Shown: positions 14,584 to 14,808 of the stretch, piece by piece | How the letters are laid out: every line of letters starts with the position of its first letter | Numbering within the stretch: the first letter of the stretch is position 1 | Assembly: GCA_002365735.1 (NCBI GenBank) | Contig: DEZY01000092.1 | Location: 8,021 to 22,828, forward strand | Direction of reading: 5' to 3' | Source of the DNA: Actinobacteria bacterium UBA3120 | Lineage (GTDB): Bacteria; Actinomycetota; Actinomycetes; S36-B12 | Length of the DNA stretch: 14,808 nt | The notes under the pieces: generated by a model | Databases searched by the model: none | The model's input: the letters and a program-made list of their open reading frames with translations, nothing else | Told to the model about the DNA's origin: nothing | Position numbers and translations under genes: made by a program

Positions 14584-14687
14584 CGGACCGTCTATGGTCC
14601 GCGCGGCCATGAGCGAACCATTTGCTTAGCCTCTGGTAGAGGTTGAGGGTTTGTGGCACAGGAGTTCGATGGAGCCCCTTCCATCGA
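14584..14687 (+). other. Row of three small hairpins in the ftsZ leader
   Basis: Three inverted repeats follow each other: CGGACC/GGTCCG (14584-14589 with 14596-14601, 6-nt loop), AGCCTCT/AGAGGTT (14628-14634 with 14638-14644, one G-T pair, 3-nt loop) and TCGATGGA/TCCATCGA (14666-14673 with 14680-14687, 6-nt loop). The last ends about 10 nt before the ftsZ ribosome binding site. They may structure the ftsZ leader RNA; the first and second are short enough to be chance. Confidence 0.45.
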
Positions 14688-14697
14688 CATGAACGGA

Positions 14698-14705
14698 AAA
14701 GGAGA
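14698..14705 (+). promoter_or_regulatory. Strong ribosome binding site of ftsZ
   Basis: AAAGGAGA lies 6 nt before the GTG at 14712 and is the best start-associated Shine-Dalgarno match in the window. It fixes the ftsZ start and suits a protein made in much larger amounts than its neighbours. Confidence 0.85.
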
Positions 14706-14711
14706 GCGGCC

Positions 14712-14808
14712 GTGGCGGCTCCACAGAACTACTTAGCAGTAATCAAGGTTGTCGGAATTGGTGGCGGCGGTGTTAACGCGGTCAACAGAATGATTGAGGT
14801 CGGTCTTA
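14712..14808 (+). CDS. ftsZ: Cell division GTPase FtsZ, N-terminal part only (runs off the right edge)
   Basis: FtsZ is the tubulin-like GTPase that polymerises at midcell into the ring on which the division machine is built. The 32 visible codons read MAAPQNYLAVIKVVGIGGG and continue GVNAVNRMIEVGL, with GTG as start. This is the strongly conserved N-terminus of actinobacterial FtsZ: the MAAPQNYLAVIKV lead, the first nucleotide-binding segment VVGIGGGGVNAVNRM and the start of the next helix. The GTPase signature and C-terminal tail lie beyond the window. It is separated from ftsQ by 210 nt, with a strong ribosome binding site and a structured leader, so it probably has its own promoter as well as read-through from the operon. 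Confidence 0.97.
   Translation, partial: MAAPQNYLAVIKVVGIGGGGVNAVNRMIEVGL

Noticed and set aside
14653..14669. TGGCAC...TTCGA resembling a sigma-54 -24/-12 promoter before ftsZ
   Set aside because: The -12 match is poor and sigma-54 is generally absent from Actinomycetota.

Overview
The window holds most of a division and cell wall (dcw) gene cluster, in the order mraZ - small membrane ORF - rsmH - ftsL-like - ftsI - murE - murF - mraY - murD - ftsW - murG - murC - ftsQ - ftsZ (start only). All of these lie on the + strand. At the left edge, the first codons of a divergent lipoprotein gene run off on the - strand. The gene order, the 143-residue MraZ, the long FtsL-like protein and the FtsZ N-terminus (MAAPQNYLAVIKV...) point to Actinomycetota. 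Base composition is moderate rather than very GC-rich, which would suit an aquatic or small-genome lineage; I cannot place it further. The DNPR signature in MurE predicts meso-diaminopimelate peptidoglycan.

Layout. Positions 1-266: start of a divergent lipoprotein gene, a G-quadruplex-type G-run, then the mraZ promoter covered by MraZ-type boxes repeating every 10 bp. 267-1073: mraZ, then a 231-nt leader with a 9-bp hairpin and three 13-bp tandem repeats, then a 47-codon single-span membrane ORF. 1079-11189: rsmH to ftsW, packed tightly with start/stop overlaps (ATGA, 1-nt or 8-nt) or gaps under about 30 nt, so probably one translationally coupled operon. 11190-14501: murG, murC and ftsQ with short gaps. 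14502-14711: a 210-nt ftsQ-ftsZ spacer with a perfect 20-bp A/T palindrome and three small hairpins, then ftsZ with a strong ribosome binding site.

How the genes work together. MurC, MurD, MurE and MurF build the UDP-MurNAc-pentapeptide in the cytoplasm. MraY and MurG turn it into lipid II at the membrane. FtsW polymerises lipid II and FtsI cross-links it at the septum. The FtsL-like protein and FtsQ are the bitopic scaffold that regulates FtsW/FtsI, and FtsZ is the ring that positions the machine. MraZ probably represses the whole set from its own promoter, and RsmH methylates 16S rRNA. No MurB or Ddl gene is present in the window.

The cluster is a well-known one. The parts not explained by standard annotation are the small membrane ORF between mraZ and rsmH, the repeats and hairpin in front of it, the altered MurD motif, and the structured control regions at both ends.
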